NCBI RefSeq assembly: GCF_003344535.1
Contig: NZ_QPKS01000014.1
Coordinates: 1-64,000 of the forward strand
DNA length: 64,000 nt
Direction of reading: 5' to 3'
DNA from: Exiguobacterium flavidum
GTDB lineage: Bacteria; Bacillota; Bacilli; Exiguobacteriales; Exiguobacteriaceae
Positions 8,511-17,003 of the stretch are shown in pieces. Both the position numbers and the translations under genes were made by a program. Below the pieces are notes generated by a model. The model saw nothing but the letters and a program-made list of their open reading frames with translations, was not told where the DNA came from and did no database searches. Within the stretch, counting starts at the first letter, position 1, and each line of letters starts with the position of its first letter.

Positions 8511-9779
8511 ATGGAACATATGAATAAATTGAACACGATTGAACTGTTCGCCGGTGTCGGCGGTTTTCGTGTCGGGCTCGAGAAGGCGAATCCTGAACTC
8601 TTCAAGGTCGTCTGGGGCAACCAGTGGGAACCATCGAAGAAGGCGCAAGACGCCTTCGACTGTTATGCGTCGAACTTCGACGAAGGGATCCATTCGAACG
8701 AGGATATCACGACCGTGACGGATGAGGCGTTCAAGAACTTGGATGCACAAATCGTCGTCGGCGGATTCCCGTGTCAGGACTACTCTGTCGCACGTAGCCT
8801 GTCTGGCGAGAAGGGAATCCAAGGGAAGAAAGGAGTCCTCTTCTGGGAAATCAAGCGAATCGTCGAGGCGACGGCACCGCGTTATGTGCTGCTCGAGAAC
8901 GTCGACCGCCTCTTGAAGTCCCCTGCGAGCCAGCGCGGACGCGATTTCGCGGTCATGTTGGCGACGTTCCGCGACCTCGGATACACGGTCGAATGGCGTG
9001 TGATCAACGCCGCGGAATACGGTCAAGCCCAACGCCGCCGCCGAGTCTTCATCTTTGCTACTCGCAATGATACGGGGTTCGCGAAGGAACTTGAATCCTA
9101 TGAATCGGATGACGTGTTGTTCGACAAAGGCTTCTTCGCTCCAGTCTTCCCGGTGAAGCGAGAGGTCATCAAGAATCGTCGGTTGCATGGCGTGTTGCCT
9201 GATGACATCGTCGAGATTTCGGATACGTTCTCAGCATCGTTCCATAACTCGGGATTCATGAAGGATGGGGAGTTCTTCTCCATCCATACGGAACCAGTCT
9301 TCGAGAAGGCGGTTCCACTCGCTGACATCCTCGAGCCGGAAGAGACGGTCGATGAGAAATACTACTTGTCCGAGGCGGCCGTCGAGAAGTTCAAGTTCCT
9401 TCGAGGTGCGAAGAAAATCGAGCGGACGTCAGCAGCGGGACACAAGTATATCTACTCCGAAGGCGGCATGTCGGAAATCGATGATTTGGACAAGCCAGGC
9501 CGGACGATGTTGACGAGCGAGGGGACGACGAATCGCAGCTCCCACGTCGTCGAGGTGAACGGACGTCGTCGCTTCCTGACGCCGGTCGAATGTGAGCGCC
9601 TGAACGGTTTCCCTGACAACTGGACGAACACGATGAGCGATCGCATGCGCTATTTCTGCATGGGGAACGCACTCGTCGTAGGATTGATCGAACGGATGGG
9701 CCAGCGGATCGAGCAGATTGAGAAGAAGCACACCGTTGAAGTCCCGAACCAAGAAAAATTCTTCCTTGAACAACCTTGA
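8511..9779 (+). CDS. DNA (cytosine-5) methyltransferase, probably GATC-specific
   Basis: A 422-residue m5C methyltransferase. Motifs in order: ELFAGVGGFRVGLE (motif I, SAM), VVGGFPCQDYSVA (motif IV, catalytic Cys), LLENVDRLLKS (motif VI), YGQAQRRRRVFIFA (motif VIII), a target-recognition region about 215-320, RRFLTPVECERLNGFPDNW (motif IX) and MGNALVVGLIERMG (motif X). It would protect the host from the two nucleases of the island. GATC specificity is inferred from those nucleases and from its linkage with vsr. ATG 8511 is preceded by AAAGGG; ATG 8520 is an alternative. A terminator follows, so vsr may be read partly by readthrough. Confidence 0.9.
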   Translation: MEHMNKLNTIELFAGVGGFRVGLEKANPELFKVVWGNQWEPSKKAQDAFDCYASNFDEGIHSNEDITTVTDEAFKNLDAQIVVGGFPCQDYSVARSLSGEKGIQGKKGVLFWEIKRIVEATAPRYVLLENVDRLLKSPASQRGRDFAVMLATFRDLGYTVEWRVINAAEYGQAQRRRRVFIFATRNDTGFAKELESYESDDVLFDKGFFAPVFPVKREVIKNRRLHGVLPDDIVEISDTFSASFHNSGFMKDGEFFSIHTEPVFEKAVPLADILEPEETVDEKYYLSEAAVEKFKFLRGAKKIERTSAAGHKYIYSEGGMSEIDDLDKPGRTMLTSEGTTNRSSHVVEVNGRRRFLTPVECERLNGFPDNWTNTMSDRMRYFCMGNALVVGLIERMGQRIEQIEKKHTVEVPNQEKFFLEQP

Positions 9780-9788
9780 GGAAATCAG

Positions 9789-9823
9789 ACGAGTCCTGCC
9801 GGATGACGGTAGGCTCGTTTTTG
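9789..9823 (+). terminator. Terminator of the methyltransferase gene
   Basis: ACGAG pairs with CTCGT, with an inner CTGCC/GGTAG pairing, and is followed by five T. Confidence 0.75.
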
Positions 9824-9873
9824 TTTGTCCGGTGCCACGAGACGGGAATGGTTTCTACTAGTAGGACATTCCC

Positions 9874-10362
9874 ATGAAGGTGGTGGAAGCGATGGAAGCA
9901 TCGAAGAACAAGACGCTCAGCCGTGTCCGAGGAAAGGACACGAAGATGGAAGTGAAGGTACGGCAAGAACTATGGCGGAGAGGTCTCCGTTACCGGAAGA
10001 ACTATCGAAAGTTGCTCGGTACGCCGGACATCGCCTTTCCTGGCTTGCGGATGGTCGTCTTTCTCGACTCCTGCTTCTGGCATGGTTGTCCGGTCCACTA
10101 TAAGGAACCGAAATCGAACGTCGAGTTCTGGCGCAACAAAATCAAGCGCAACCGTGAACGCGACAAGGAGCAGACGGAACACTACGTTTGCGAGAAGTGG
10201 ACGATTCTTCGCTTTTGGGAGCACGAGGTCAATGACGACTTCGAGCGGGTGATTGCAGAAATCGTCAAGGTTCACGATGATTTGGCTGCACAGCGTGAGG
10301 CGCACAGTGACGTGCAGGAAGACTTGGAGGGAGAAGTCGACTTCAATGATTTGTGTGAATGA
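9874..10362 (+). CDS. vsr: Very short patch repair endonuclease
   Basis: Vsr nicks DNA 5' of the T in T:G mismatches that arise when 5-methylcytosine deaminates; such genes travel with m5C methyltransferases. Seen in 162 residues: SRVRGKDTKMEVKVRQELW, then LLGTPDIAFPGLRMVVFLDS with the catalytic Asp, the zinc-binding CFWHGCPVH, and the tail WRNKIKRNRERD...LRFWEHEV typical of Vsr. ATG 9874 has AGGA 7 bases upstream; ATG 9892, with GGTGG before it, is equally possible and would shorten the protein by six residues. Confidence 0.93.
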   Translation: MKVVEAMEASKNKTLSRVRGKDTKMEVKVRQELWRRGLRYRKNYRKLLGTPDIAFPGLRMVVFLDSCFWHGCPVHYKEPKSNVEFWRNKIKRNRERDKEQTEHYVCEKWTILRFWEHEVNDDFERVIAEIVKVHDDLAAQREAHSDVQEDLEGEVDFNDLCE

Positions 10363-10396
10363 CGGATTTCCTTTGTGGAGGCCCGTCATTTTTTTT
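10358..10396 (+). terminator. Terminator of vsr
   Basis: AATGACGG/CCGTCATT stem followed by a run of T; it begins within the last codons of vsr. Confidence 0.85.
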
Positions 10397-10463
10397 GTGC
10401 GGTCTTCGCTAGACCATACGGTATCATAGACGGTAGAGAACATTTATCTTGGGGGCTGAATTC

Positions 10464-13103
10464 ATGATTGATTTCGAAATGGCAGAACAGATCATCCAGC
10501 GCATCATCACGACGCGCGGATTCAACGAAGAACAATTGAAGACCTACATAGAAGATTCATACATGTGTCAAATTTACGGGGAGAAACCCGGTCTGGACGA
10601 GAAGGAGAGACTGCTGACGCGCCTTCTGCCGCTAGTAGTCGGGGAAGATAGCACCACTGCGGTCGTGGCCGAGGAGGAGGGGTGGTATGCGGAGTGGTTG
10701 GACGAAACTCCAGAACAATACTATTGGAATCGTTTGAAGGAGGAGACGCTCAGCAAGATGGAAGAGCGATACGAACGGGCGGAGGCCGCGGAAATCGTGA
10801 ACAGCATCGATGCGGCGAGCACGAAGGTCGTCTCGTCGCTAGGGAACCCGAGAGCGTCTTCCTTCTCGAAAAAGGGACTCGTCCTAGGATACGTCCAGAG
10901 CGGGAAGACGGCGAACTTCACTGCGGTCACGGCCAAGGCGGTCGATGCGGGATATCGAATCATCATCGTCTTATCCGGCATGCATGACAATCTCCGGAAT
11001 CAGACGCAACTCAGACTCGACGAGGAACTGACCGGAGTCGTCCCAGAGGGGCATCGAGGACGTGCCATCGGCCGTCCGACGGCCGACAAGCAGTGGATTC
11101 GTCTGACGAGTATGGACATGGACTTCAGTCGAAACGTGCCTCAACCCTTCGATGCGGAGGTCGAGCATGGACGTCCGCTCCTGATCGTCATCAAGAAGAA
11201 CGTCAAGGTCATGCAGCACTTGATCAACTGGCTGAGCAAGGCGGATGAGAAGGTTCGCCATCGCCTGCCCTTACTCTTGATCGATGATGAGGCAGACCAG
11301 GCGTCGATTGACATCAATGCCAATAAGGAGGACGTGCAGGCCTCGCAGACGAACCAAGCCATCAAGGACTTGCTTGGATTGTTCGCGAACAAGCATGCCT
11401 ACGTCGGATATACGGCGACGCCGTTCGCGAACGTCTTGATCGATTGCGACATGGAGGACGACCTATATCCGAGGGACTTCATCGTCTCGCTCAACAAACC
11501 GAAGGACTATATCGGTGCGGCGGAGACGTTCCGGAAACAGGATGACGCGATGCGGATGTTCCGAATCGTGCCGGAAGCCGATGCCGAGGTGTTCCGAGGT
11601 GATTCGAAACCGGCTAGGAAAAAGAAGCGGACTCCAGGCGTACGGAAACGGAGACAAAAGACGTTCAGCTTCCGCATGCGCGCGTCGCTCGAACGTGCTC
11701 TGATCGCTCACCTTCTTGCTTGTGGGATTCGCCAAGTGCGTGGGGACGGTGAGAAGGCGATGTCGATGCTGATCCACACGACGCACCTGACTTCAGGGCA
11801 TAATCAGATGCTTCAAGTTGTGGAGAACCAAATCGCGAGATGGAGAGATACATTGGCTGAAGAAGGCGAGTTGTCAGATGCGTTCCTCGAGAAGGCGCAG
11901 ACGGTCTGGCGAGAGGAGTTCAAGGAGACTGGTCCGTCCTATGCGGAGGTAGTGGCCGAAGTCCGGTCCTTGTTGCCGGAAGTGAAGGTCCTCGTCCTCA
12001 ACTCGAAGAGCGAGGATCAGCTCGACTACCTGAGCAACCCTGGACTCAAGGTCATCGCGATTGGCGGGAATACGCTGTCGCGCGGCCTGACGCTCGAAGG
12101 ATTGATGACGAGCTACTTCGTCCGGACATCCAAGGCATACGACACTCTTCTTCAGATGGGCCGTTGGTTCGGCTATCGGATGGGATATGCGGACTTGACG
12201 CGCGTCTATACGACCGAGGAACTGGTCGAGTTCTTCCAAGAACTCGCACTCGTCGAGGAAGAGATGCGTCATCAAATCGAGGCGATGGAGGACGAGGGGA
12301 TGAAGCCGATCGACGTGGCGATCCAAATCCGTGCGCACAAGACGATGAAGGTCACATCCGCAGCGAAGTTCGGAAAAGGGGAGCAGGTCTCGGATTCCTT
12401 CGCGGCACGCGTCGTCCCGTTCGTCCATTACCCGATTGGTAGACCCGATGCCCTGGAGTCGAACTTGCAGGCGACGGAACGGATGGTCAGCGGAATCGGA
12501 ACGGATGCCTTCGAACGCAAGAGTTCGGTCCTCCTGACGAACAATGTTCCGAGTCGAGAAGTCTTGAAGCTCCTCAAGGACTTCGAGTTGGGAGCGGCTT
12601 CGGATTCACTCAGAAAATCGATGCTCGAGTACATCAAGAACGTCCGTCAGCAGAATCCGGACGAGCTGGCTGAATGGAACGTCTCGTTCGTGACGGTAGG
12701 GGAGAGTGGCAGACAAGGACAGCCGACGCTGAAGGTTGGAGGACTCGAAATCACGCCATCTATCCGGTCCCGGGAGCGAGGTACTGAAAAAATCCTGTCC
12801 CTGACTGCACCACAGGACTTACTCGCTGACCTCGTAGAACGGGAGGAAGCACGGAAACTGACGGCAGGACGCCATTTCGAGATGCGGAAGAAACCACATC
12901 TCGTCATCTATCACCTGTGGAAAGATTCGGAGCCAGCCAAGAAGACGGCACATGGGGCAGCGCTCTTCTTAGAGGGCGAACGACGAGTCGATGTCGCGGC
13001 TTTCGCCGTCGTCTTCCCTTACACCGAGACGGCATACAGTCAGGATTATGTCGCCCAGCTGATCGGGAATCCGAACTTCGAACCTGAAATGGAGGAAGAA
13101 TGA
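10464..13103 (+). CDS. Z1-domain helicase-like ATPase of a restriction system
   Basis: An 879-residue protein with the Z1 domain, a superfamily-II-type ATPase module known from DNA methylase-linked restriction systems. Seen: Walker A in LVLGYVQSGKTANF (about 140-153), motif II LLLIDDEADQA (about 272-282), a motif-III-like YVGYTATPFANV (about 314-325), and the C-terminal lobe with IAIGGNTLSRGLTLEG and LLQMGRWFGYRMGY. ATG 10464 follows GGGGG by 8 bases. Its stop overlaps the ATGs of the next gene by 4 bases, so the ATPase and the MutH-like nuclease are probably made together. Likely role: moving on or remodelling DNA to license cleavage; this is inference from the family. Confidence 0.9.
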   Translation: MIDFEMAEQIIQRIITTRGFNEEQLKTYIEDSYMCQIYGEKPGLDEKERLLTRLLPLVVGEDSTTAVVAEEEGWYAEWLDETPEQYYWNRLKEETLSKMEERYERAEAAEIVNSIDAASTKVVSSLGNPRASSFSKKGLVLGYVQSGKTANFTAVTAKAVDAGYRIIIVLSGMHDNLRNQTQLRLDEELTGVVPEGHRGRAIGRPTADKQWIRLTSMDMDFSRNVPQPFDAEVEHGRPLLIVIKKNVKVMQHLINWLSKADEKVRHRLPLLLIDDEADQASIDINANKEDVQASQTNQAIKDLLGLFANKHAYVGYTATPFANVLIDCDMEDDLYPRDFIVSLNKPKDYIGAAETFRKQDDAMRMFRIVPEADAEVFRGDSKPARKKKRTPGVRKRRQKTFSFRMRASLERALIAHLLACGIRQVRGDGEKAMSMLIHTTHLTSGHNQMLQVVENQIARWRDTLAEEGELSDAFLEKAQTVWREEFKETGPSYAEVVAEVRSLLPEVKVLVLNSKSEDQLDYLSNPGLKVIAIGGNTLSRGLTLEGLMTSYFVRTSKAYDTLLQMGRWFGYRMGYADLTRVYTTEELVEFFQELALVEEEMRHQIEAMEDEGMKPIDVAIQIRAHKTMKVTSAAKFGKGEQVSDSFAARVVPFVHYPIGRPDALESNLQATERMVSGIGTDAFERKSSVLLTNNVPSREVLKLLKDFELGAASDSLRKSMLEYIKNVRQQNPDELAEWNVSFVTVGESGRQGQPTLKVGGLEITPSIRSRERGTEKILSLTAPQDLLADLVEREEARKLTAGRHFEMRKKPHLVIYHLWKDSEPAKKTAHGAALFLEGERRVDVAAFAVVFPYTETAYSQDYVAQLIGNPNFEPEMEEE

Positions 13104-14440
13104 TGGAACGAAAAGTGGAATATGATGTGACGAGTCCAGAAGCGATCGAGCAGTACGCACAAGGTCTCGTAGGGAAGAGCTTTCGTGAGGTCATGCCTGA
13201 GGCGGTGGAGAACGTCGCCTCGAAGGGCAACCTCGGTACATTGCTCGAAGAACATTATTTCGGGTACAGTCCAAACTCGAACGCCGCGCCGGACTTCCCG
13301 GAGGCCGGAGTAGAGCTGAAGGTGACGCCGTACAAGAAATTGAAACGAGGTAAGAGATATTCAGCGAAGGAACGCCTCGTCCTGAACGTGATCAACTACG
13401 AGGAAGTCGTGAAGGAGACGTTCGATACGAGCAGCTTTTATCACAAGAACCAGTTGATTCTCTTAGTCAACTATCTGTGGCAGGAAGGGCTTGAACGACT
13501 GGATTATCCGATCACCCACGCTCAATTGTTCCAGTTCCCGGAAGAGGATTTGAAAATCATCAAGGATGACTGGAACGTCATCGTGGATAAGGTGAAGGCC
13601 GGGCAGGCACATCTCCTATCGGAGGGAGACACGAACTATCTTGGGGCCTGCACGAAAGGAGCGAACCGTTATAGTCTGCGTGAACAACCCTATTCGGATG
13701 AGCTGGCGATGCAGCGCGCCTTCTCTTTGAAAGGGTCCTATATGACGGCCGTCTTGAACGAGTACATATTGAACGACATCAAGACATACCGGAAGCTCGT
13801 TCCCGCGTTGCACGAGCAGACGCTCGACCAGTGGATTCTCGAGAAGATGAATGCCTTTCATGGTATTTCGACGACGGAGCTGGCGCGAATGTTCGAGCTG
13901 GACTCGAAGGCGAAGTCGAGATACGCGCTACTCGCCTCTCGCATGTTGAACGGTTCGTTCGACAATGCGGAGAAATCCGACGAGTTCCAGAAGGCGAAAA
14001 TCAAGCTGAAGACGATTCGCGTCGGAAAGAACGGGAAATTGAAGCAAGAGATGTCCTTCCCGGCTTTCAAGTACACGGAAATCGTAGAAGAGACGTGGGA
14101 AGAATCCGAGCTTCGTGAGATGTTCGAGACGACACGCTATCTAATCGTCGCGTTCCGTGAGAATGAGCATGAGGAGTTCGTCTTCGACAAGGCGGTCCTT
14201 TGGAACATGCCGATTCAGGATCTTGATACGCAGGTCAGGGCGGTATGGGAGGAGACCGTCCTCCGCATACGGGAAGGGCGAGCGGATCAACTCCCTAAGA
14301 AGTCGGAATCGAACGTCTGTCACGTTCGTCCACACGGAAGGAATAAGGCCGACGTCTATCCGACTCCTCAAGGCGGTTATGAGACGAAGAAGTGTTTTTG
14401 GCTGAACAAGGAGTATCTGCTCGACGTTATCGAAGCGTAA
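13100..14440 (+). CDS. MutH/Sau3AI-family endonuclease
   Basis: A 446-residue nuclease related to MutH and Sau3AI, both of which act at GATC. The active site is visible in NAAPDFPEAGVELKVTPYKK (about 56-75): Asp, then Glu-x-Lys. The second half (about 220-440) is weakly recognisable and may be the non-catalytic MutH-like copy seen in Sau3AI, as the length is similar. Two adjacent ATGs (13100, 13103) overlap the stop of the Z1 gene. The gene ends at a strong terminator. With the BstYI-like enzyme it gives the island two nucleases of different fold but related target sequence. Confidence 0.88.
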   Translation: MMERKVEYDVTSPEAIEQYAQGLVGKSFREVMPEAVENVASKGNLGTLLEEHYFGYSPNSNAAPDFPEAGVELKVTPYKKLKRGKRYSAKERLVLNVINYEEVVKETFDTSSFYHKNQLILLVNYLWQEGLERLDYPITHAQLFQFPEEDLKIIKDDWNVIVDKVKAGQAHLLSEGDTNYLGACTKGANRYSLREQPYSDELAMQRAFSLKGSYMTAVLNEYILNDIKTYRKLVPALHEQTLDQWILEKMNAFHGISTTELARMFELDSKAKSRYALLASRMLNGSFDNAEKSDEFQKAKIKLKTIRVGKNGKLKQEMSFPAFKYTEIVEETWEESELREMFETTRYLIVAFRENEHEEFVFDKAVLWNMPIQDLDTQVRAVWEETVLRIREGRADQLPKKSESNVCHVRPHGRNKADVYPTPQGGYETKKCFWLNKEYLLDVIEA

Positions 14441-14449
14441 TGAAACAGG

Positions 14450-14483
14450 AAAAGGGGTGTCGCGCATTGCGATACCCCTTTTT
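14450..14483 (+). terminator. Terminator closing the defence island
   Basis: A 14-base stem of mostly perfect pairing (AAAAGGGGTGTCGC with GCGATACCCCTTTT) with a 5-base loop and a T run; its symmetry could also serve the converging gene. Confidence 0.85.
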
Positions 14484-14505
14484 GGTCATTGCCAGATGAT
14501 GAATC

Positions 14506-15222
14506 CTACTCATGATACTTTCTGAGTTCCGGATTCTTCATCGTTGTTTCTTGGATCATCTCTTGCACGTCGTGGTCGAACTTGAGCAATCTGAATCCAT
14601 TCAATCCGAACCAGATCGGCACCATGACGAGTCCGCCGACCCCCATCCCGAGCAGGACGAGCAGGCTGTATTCACCCATGTTGCCGAGGACGATCAGCCA
14701 GAACGACAGGGCGGCGATGATGCCCGTCAATCGATAGAACGTCTGCTTCCGGTCGCTCCGGCAAGCCATCCAGCTGACGGTCAGGATCCATGTGCCGATC
14801 AGGAAGAAGTCGAGCCATCCCTTCGGACTGAGCTCGATGATGCCGGCCCAGGCGAGGTCGATCGACTGCTGGGTCTGGCCGGGTTCTTTCGCCTGATGCA
14901 GCATCTCGTAGTCGAGACCGATCTGACGGAAGTTGTTCGTCGCGAGCAAGGCGAAACCGATCAGCCCCATGAACTTCGCATAGGTGAACCACTCGTTCGA
15001 CTCGTGCTCCTCCATCATCCGGGAGACGGCGAGAACGACCATCACGCCGAGGATGCCGGTGAGGCCGAGCAGGTAGTGCATGCCGATCGTCGCATAGATG
15101 TACGTCATATGGTCGATCAGAGAGCCGGGACCGGGCGACGTGAGCAGGATGGTCAGGACGGACAGGAAGAAGAACATCCCGACCGCGAAAGCGGCATATG
15201 CGCCAATGCGTGTGCGTTTCAT
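14506..15222 (-). CDS. Polytopic membrane protein of unknown function
   Basis: A 238-residue protein with about six hydrophobic helices (around 9-28, 42-64, 83-100, 137-155, 163-182 and 188-210). No catalytic motif was recognised. Its ATG overlaps the stop of the TetR gene upstream (15219) by 4 bases, so both are read from the same promoter and the regulator probably controls it. A transport or stress role would be a guess. Confidence 0.7.
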   Translation of the reverse strand: MKRTRIGAYAAFAVGMFFFLSVLTILLTSPGPGSLIDHMTYIYATIGMHYLLGLTGILGVMVVLAVSRMMEEHESNEWFTYAKFMGLIGFALLATNNFRQIGLDYEMLHQAKEPGQTQQSIDLAWAGIIELSPKGWLDFFLIGTWILTVSWMACRSDRKQTFYRLTGIIAALSFWLIVLGNMGEYSLLVLLGMGVGGLVMVPIWFGLNGFRLLKFDHDVQEMIQETTMKNPELRKYHE

Positions 15223-15851
15223 GAAAGATCCTCCGCGGGGTTCAAGGTCAAGGTATGGGACAGGAGCGTCCGGAACGCATCGAACTGCTTGCGCAGCTCG
15301 ATGCGTCCCGGTCCGAGTTGAAGACGATTGACGTAGATTCCGTCACAGAACGTGATGACCATCCGGGCGATGGATTCCGTCGCGAGTCCCGGTGGAAGCT
15401 CACCGGAAGCGATGCCGCGCTCGAGGATCGAGGCGACGGCGTCGACGGCCTTCTCGATGCGCAGGTACAATCCCGGTACGTGACGTTTCGAGCGCCAGCC
15501 GGTAGTGAAGTAATATTCATACAGTGCCGGGACGAGCGGGTCGTGCTGCTCCTCGATTGCCGTAGCGACCGCATCGAGCAGGAACTCGAGCGCTTCCCTA
15601 CTCGTCCGTCCGGCACAGAGCGCATCGACGTCGAGCGCGTCCGCCTTGTCGCGTTCCTCGAGGAGCGACAGGAAGATGTCCTCCGTGTTCTCGAAATAGG
15701 TATAGATGCCGCCGCGGCTGACGCCGGAACGCTCGATGATGTCCTGGACGGTCGTCGCATTGTAGCCTTTCTCGATGAACACGTCGGTCGCTGCCGTGAG
15801 GATGAGGCGCCGCCGCTCCTTGCGCCGTGCTTCTGAGATGATCGGTGTCAT
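15219..15851 (-). CDS. TetR-family transcriptional regulator
   Basis: A 210-residue repressor with an N-terminal helix-turn-helix (ILTAATDVFIEKGYNATTVQDI...GVSRGGIYTYFENTEDIF, about 17-62) and a ligand-binding C-terminal part of about 140 residues. It is the first gene of a two-gene operon with the membrane protein and is divergent from the aldo-keto reductase at 16008. The intergenic region holds three repeats that may be its operators. ATG 15851 has GGAG upstream. Ligand unknown. Confidence 0.88.
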   Translation of the reverse strand: MTPIISEARRKERRRLILTAATDVFIEKGYNATTVQDIIERSGVSRGGIYTYFENTEDIFLSLLEERDKADALDVDALCAGRTSREALEFLLDAVATAIEEQHDPLVPALYEYYFTTGWRSKRHVPGLYLRIEKAVDAVASILERGIASGELPPGLATESIARMVITFCDGIYVNRLQLGPGRIELRKQFDAFRTLLSHTLTLNPAEDLS

Positions 15852-15868
15852 ATGTAAGTGCTCCTAAA

Positions 15869-15919
15869 AAGTCATTGTTGACCTTAATGATAGGATGTTG
15901 TCGGAAGAGGGTCAACGAA
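15869..15919 (-). promoter_or_regulatory. Promoter and candidate operators of the TetR operon
   Basis: On the minus strand TTGACC (15915-15910), 17 bases, TATCAT (15892-15887). GTTGACC is repeated inverted as GGTCAAC so that the two copies bracket the promoter, and the downstream copy is part of an imperfect palindrome, AAGTCA and TGACCTT, at 15869-15885. This suits autoregulation. Confidence 0.6.
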
Positions 15920-15926
15920 AAAATAA

Positions 15927-15973
15927 AATGACAAAATTTATAATTTGTCATTTTTGGGTGAAGGTCGTATACT
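15927..15973 (+). promoter_or_regulatory. Promoter and operator of the aldo-keto reductase-TetR operon
   Basis: TTGTCA (15945-15950), 17 bases, TATACT (15968-15973). The -35 hexamer lies in the right arm of an inverted repeat, AATGACAAA and TTTGTCATT with an 8-base centre (15927-15952), so a bound repressor would block RNA polymerase. Either TetR protein could be the ligand-controlled repressor. Confidence 0.7.
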
Positions 15974-16007
15974 CGAATCAATCAGGAACATTCGAGGAGG
16001 AACTCAC

Positions 16008-17003
16008 ATGGAAAAACGATCATTAGCAGGGAAACAGGAACTCGGTGCCATCGGACTCGGCGCGATGGGGATGTCGGATCTGTACGGTACGGCAGACCGG
16101 GCGGAAAGCATCAAGACGATCCATGCCGCGCTCGACGCCGGCATCAACATCATCGACACGGGCGACTTCTATGGGTCAGGCGCGAATGAACTCTTGATCG
16201 GCGAAGCGGTCCGCGATCGCCGCGACGACGCATTCATCGCCGTCAAGTTCGGAGCGCTCCGTTCACCGGACGGCGGCTGGGTCGGCATCGACACGCGTCC
16301 GGCCGCGCTCAAGAACTTCCTTGCGATGACGCTGAAGCGGCTCGGGGTCGATCACATTGACCTCTACCAGCCGGCTCGGATCGATCCGAACGTCCCGATC
16401 GAGGAGACGGTCGGTGCCATCCAGGAGATGGTTCAGGCAGGGTACGTCCGCCACATCGGATTGTCCGAGGCAGGGAGCGAGACGATCCGCCGGGCACACG
16501 CGACGGCACCGATCAGTGCCGTCCAGACGGAGTATTCGCTGTTCAGCCGCACGGTCGAGGATGACATCCTGCCGACGCTCCGCGAACTGGGGATCTCCTT
16601 GTCCGCCTACGGCGTCCTGTCGCGCGGATTACTCAGCGGGAAATGGACGGCCGAGCGGACGCTTGCTCCGGGTGACTTCCGGGGAAGAGCGCCACGCTTC
16701 ACAGGTGACGCGCTGCAACATAATTTGAAGCTCGTCGAGGGCCTGAAGGCGTTTGCGGGCGAGAAGGGGGTCTCCGTCGCATCACTCGCCTTGAAGTGGG
16801 TGCTTGCGCAGGGCGACGACATCTTCCCGTTGTTCGGGGCGCGCCGGACGGACCAGCTGGCGGACGCGTTCGCGAGCATGACGTTCGATCTGACACAGGA
16901 CGATTTGAAGAAGATCGAGGCCCTCATCCCGAGGGATGCCGTCAGCGGCACGCGTTACGCGTCGTACGAGATGGGGATGCTCGACAGCGAGCGCGGCCGA
17001 TGA
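16008..17003 (+). CDS. Aldo/keto reductase, catalytic His not conserved
   Basis: A 331-residue NADPH-dependent reductase of the AKR barrel fold. The catalytic Asp and Tyr are in INIIDTGDFYGSGANE and the Lys in AVKFGA, but where most family members have a His after strand 4 (YxxHR) this protein has DLYQPARIDPN. Enzymes with PAR at this place are common enough to be a subfamily; substrate is unknown. ATG 16008 follows GAGGAGGA. Its stop overlaps the start of the TetR gene at 17000, so regulator and enzyme are co-transcribed from the promoter at 15945. Confidence 0.88.
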   Translation: MEKRSLAGKQELGAIGLGAMGMSDLYGTADRAESIKTIHAALDAGINIIDTGDFYGSGANELLIGEAVRDRRDDAFIAVKFGALRSPDGGWVGIDTRPAALKNFLAMTLKRLGVDHIDLYQPARIDPNVPIEETVGAIQEMVQAGYVRHIGLSEAGSETIRRAHATAPISAVQTEYSLFSRTVEDDILPTLRELGISLSAYGVLSRGLLSGKWTAERTLAPGDFRGRAPRFTGDALQHNLKLVEGLKAFAGEKGVSVASLALKWVLAQGDDIFPLFGARRTDQLADAFASMTFDLTQDDLKKIEALIPRDAVSGTRYASYEMGMLDSERGR

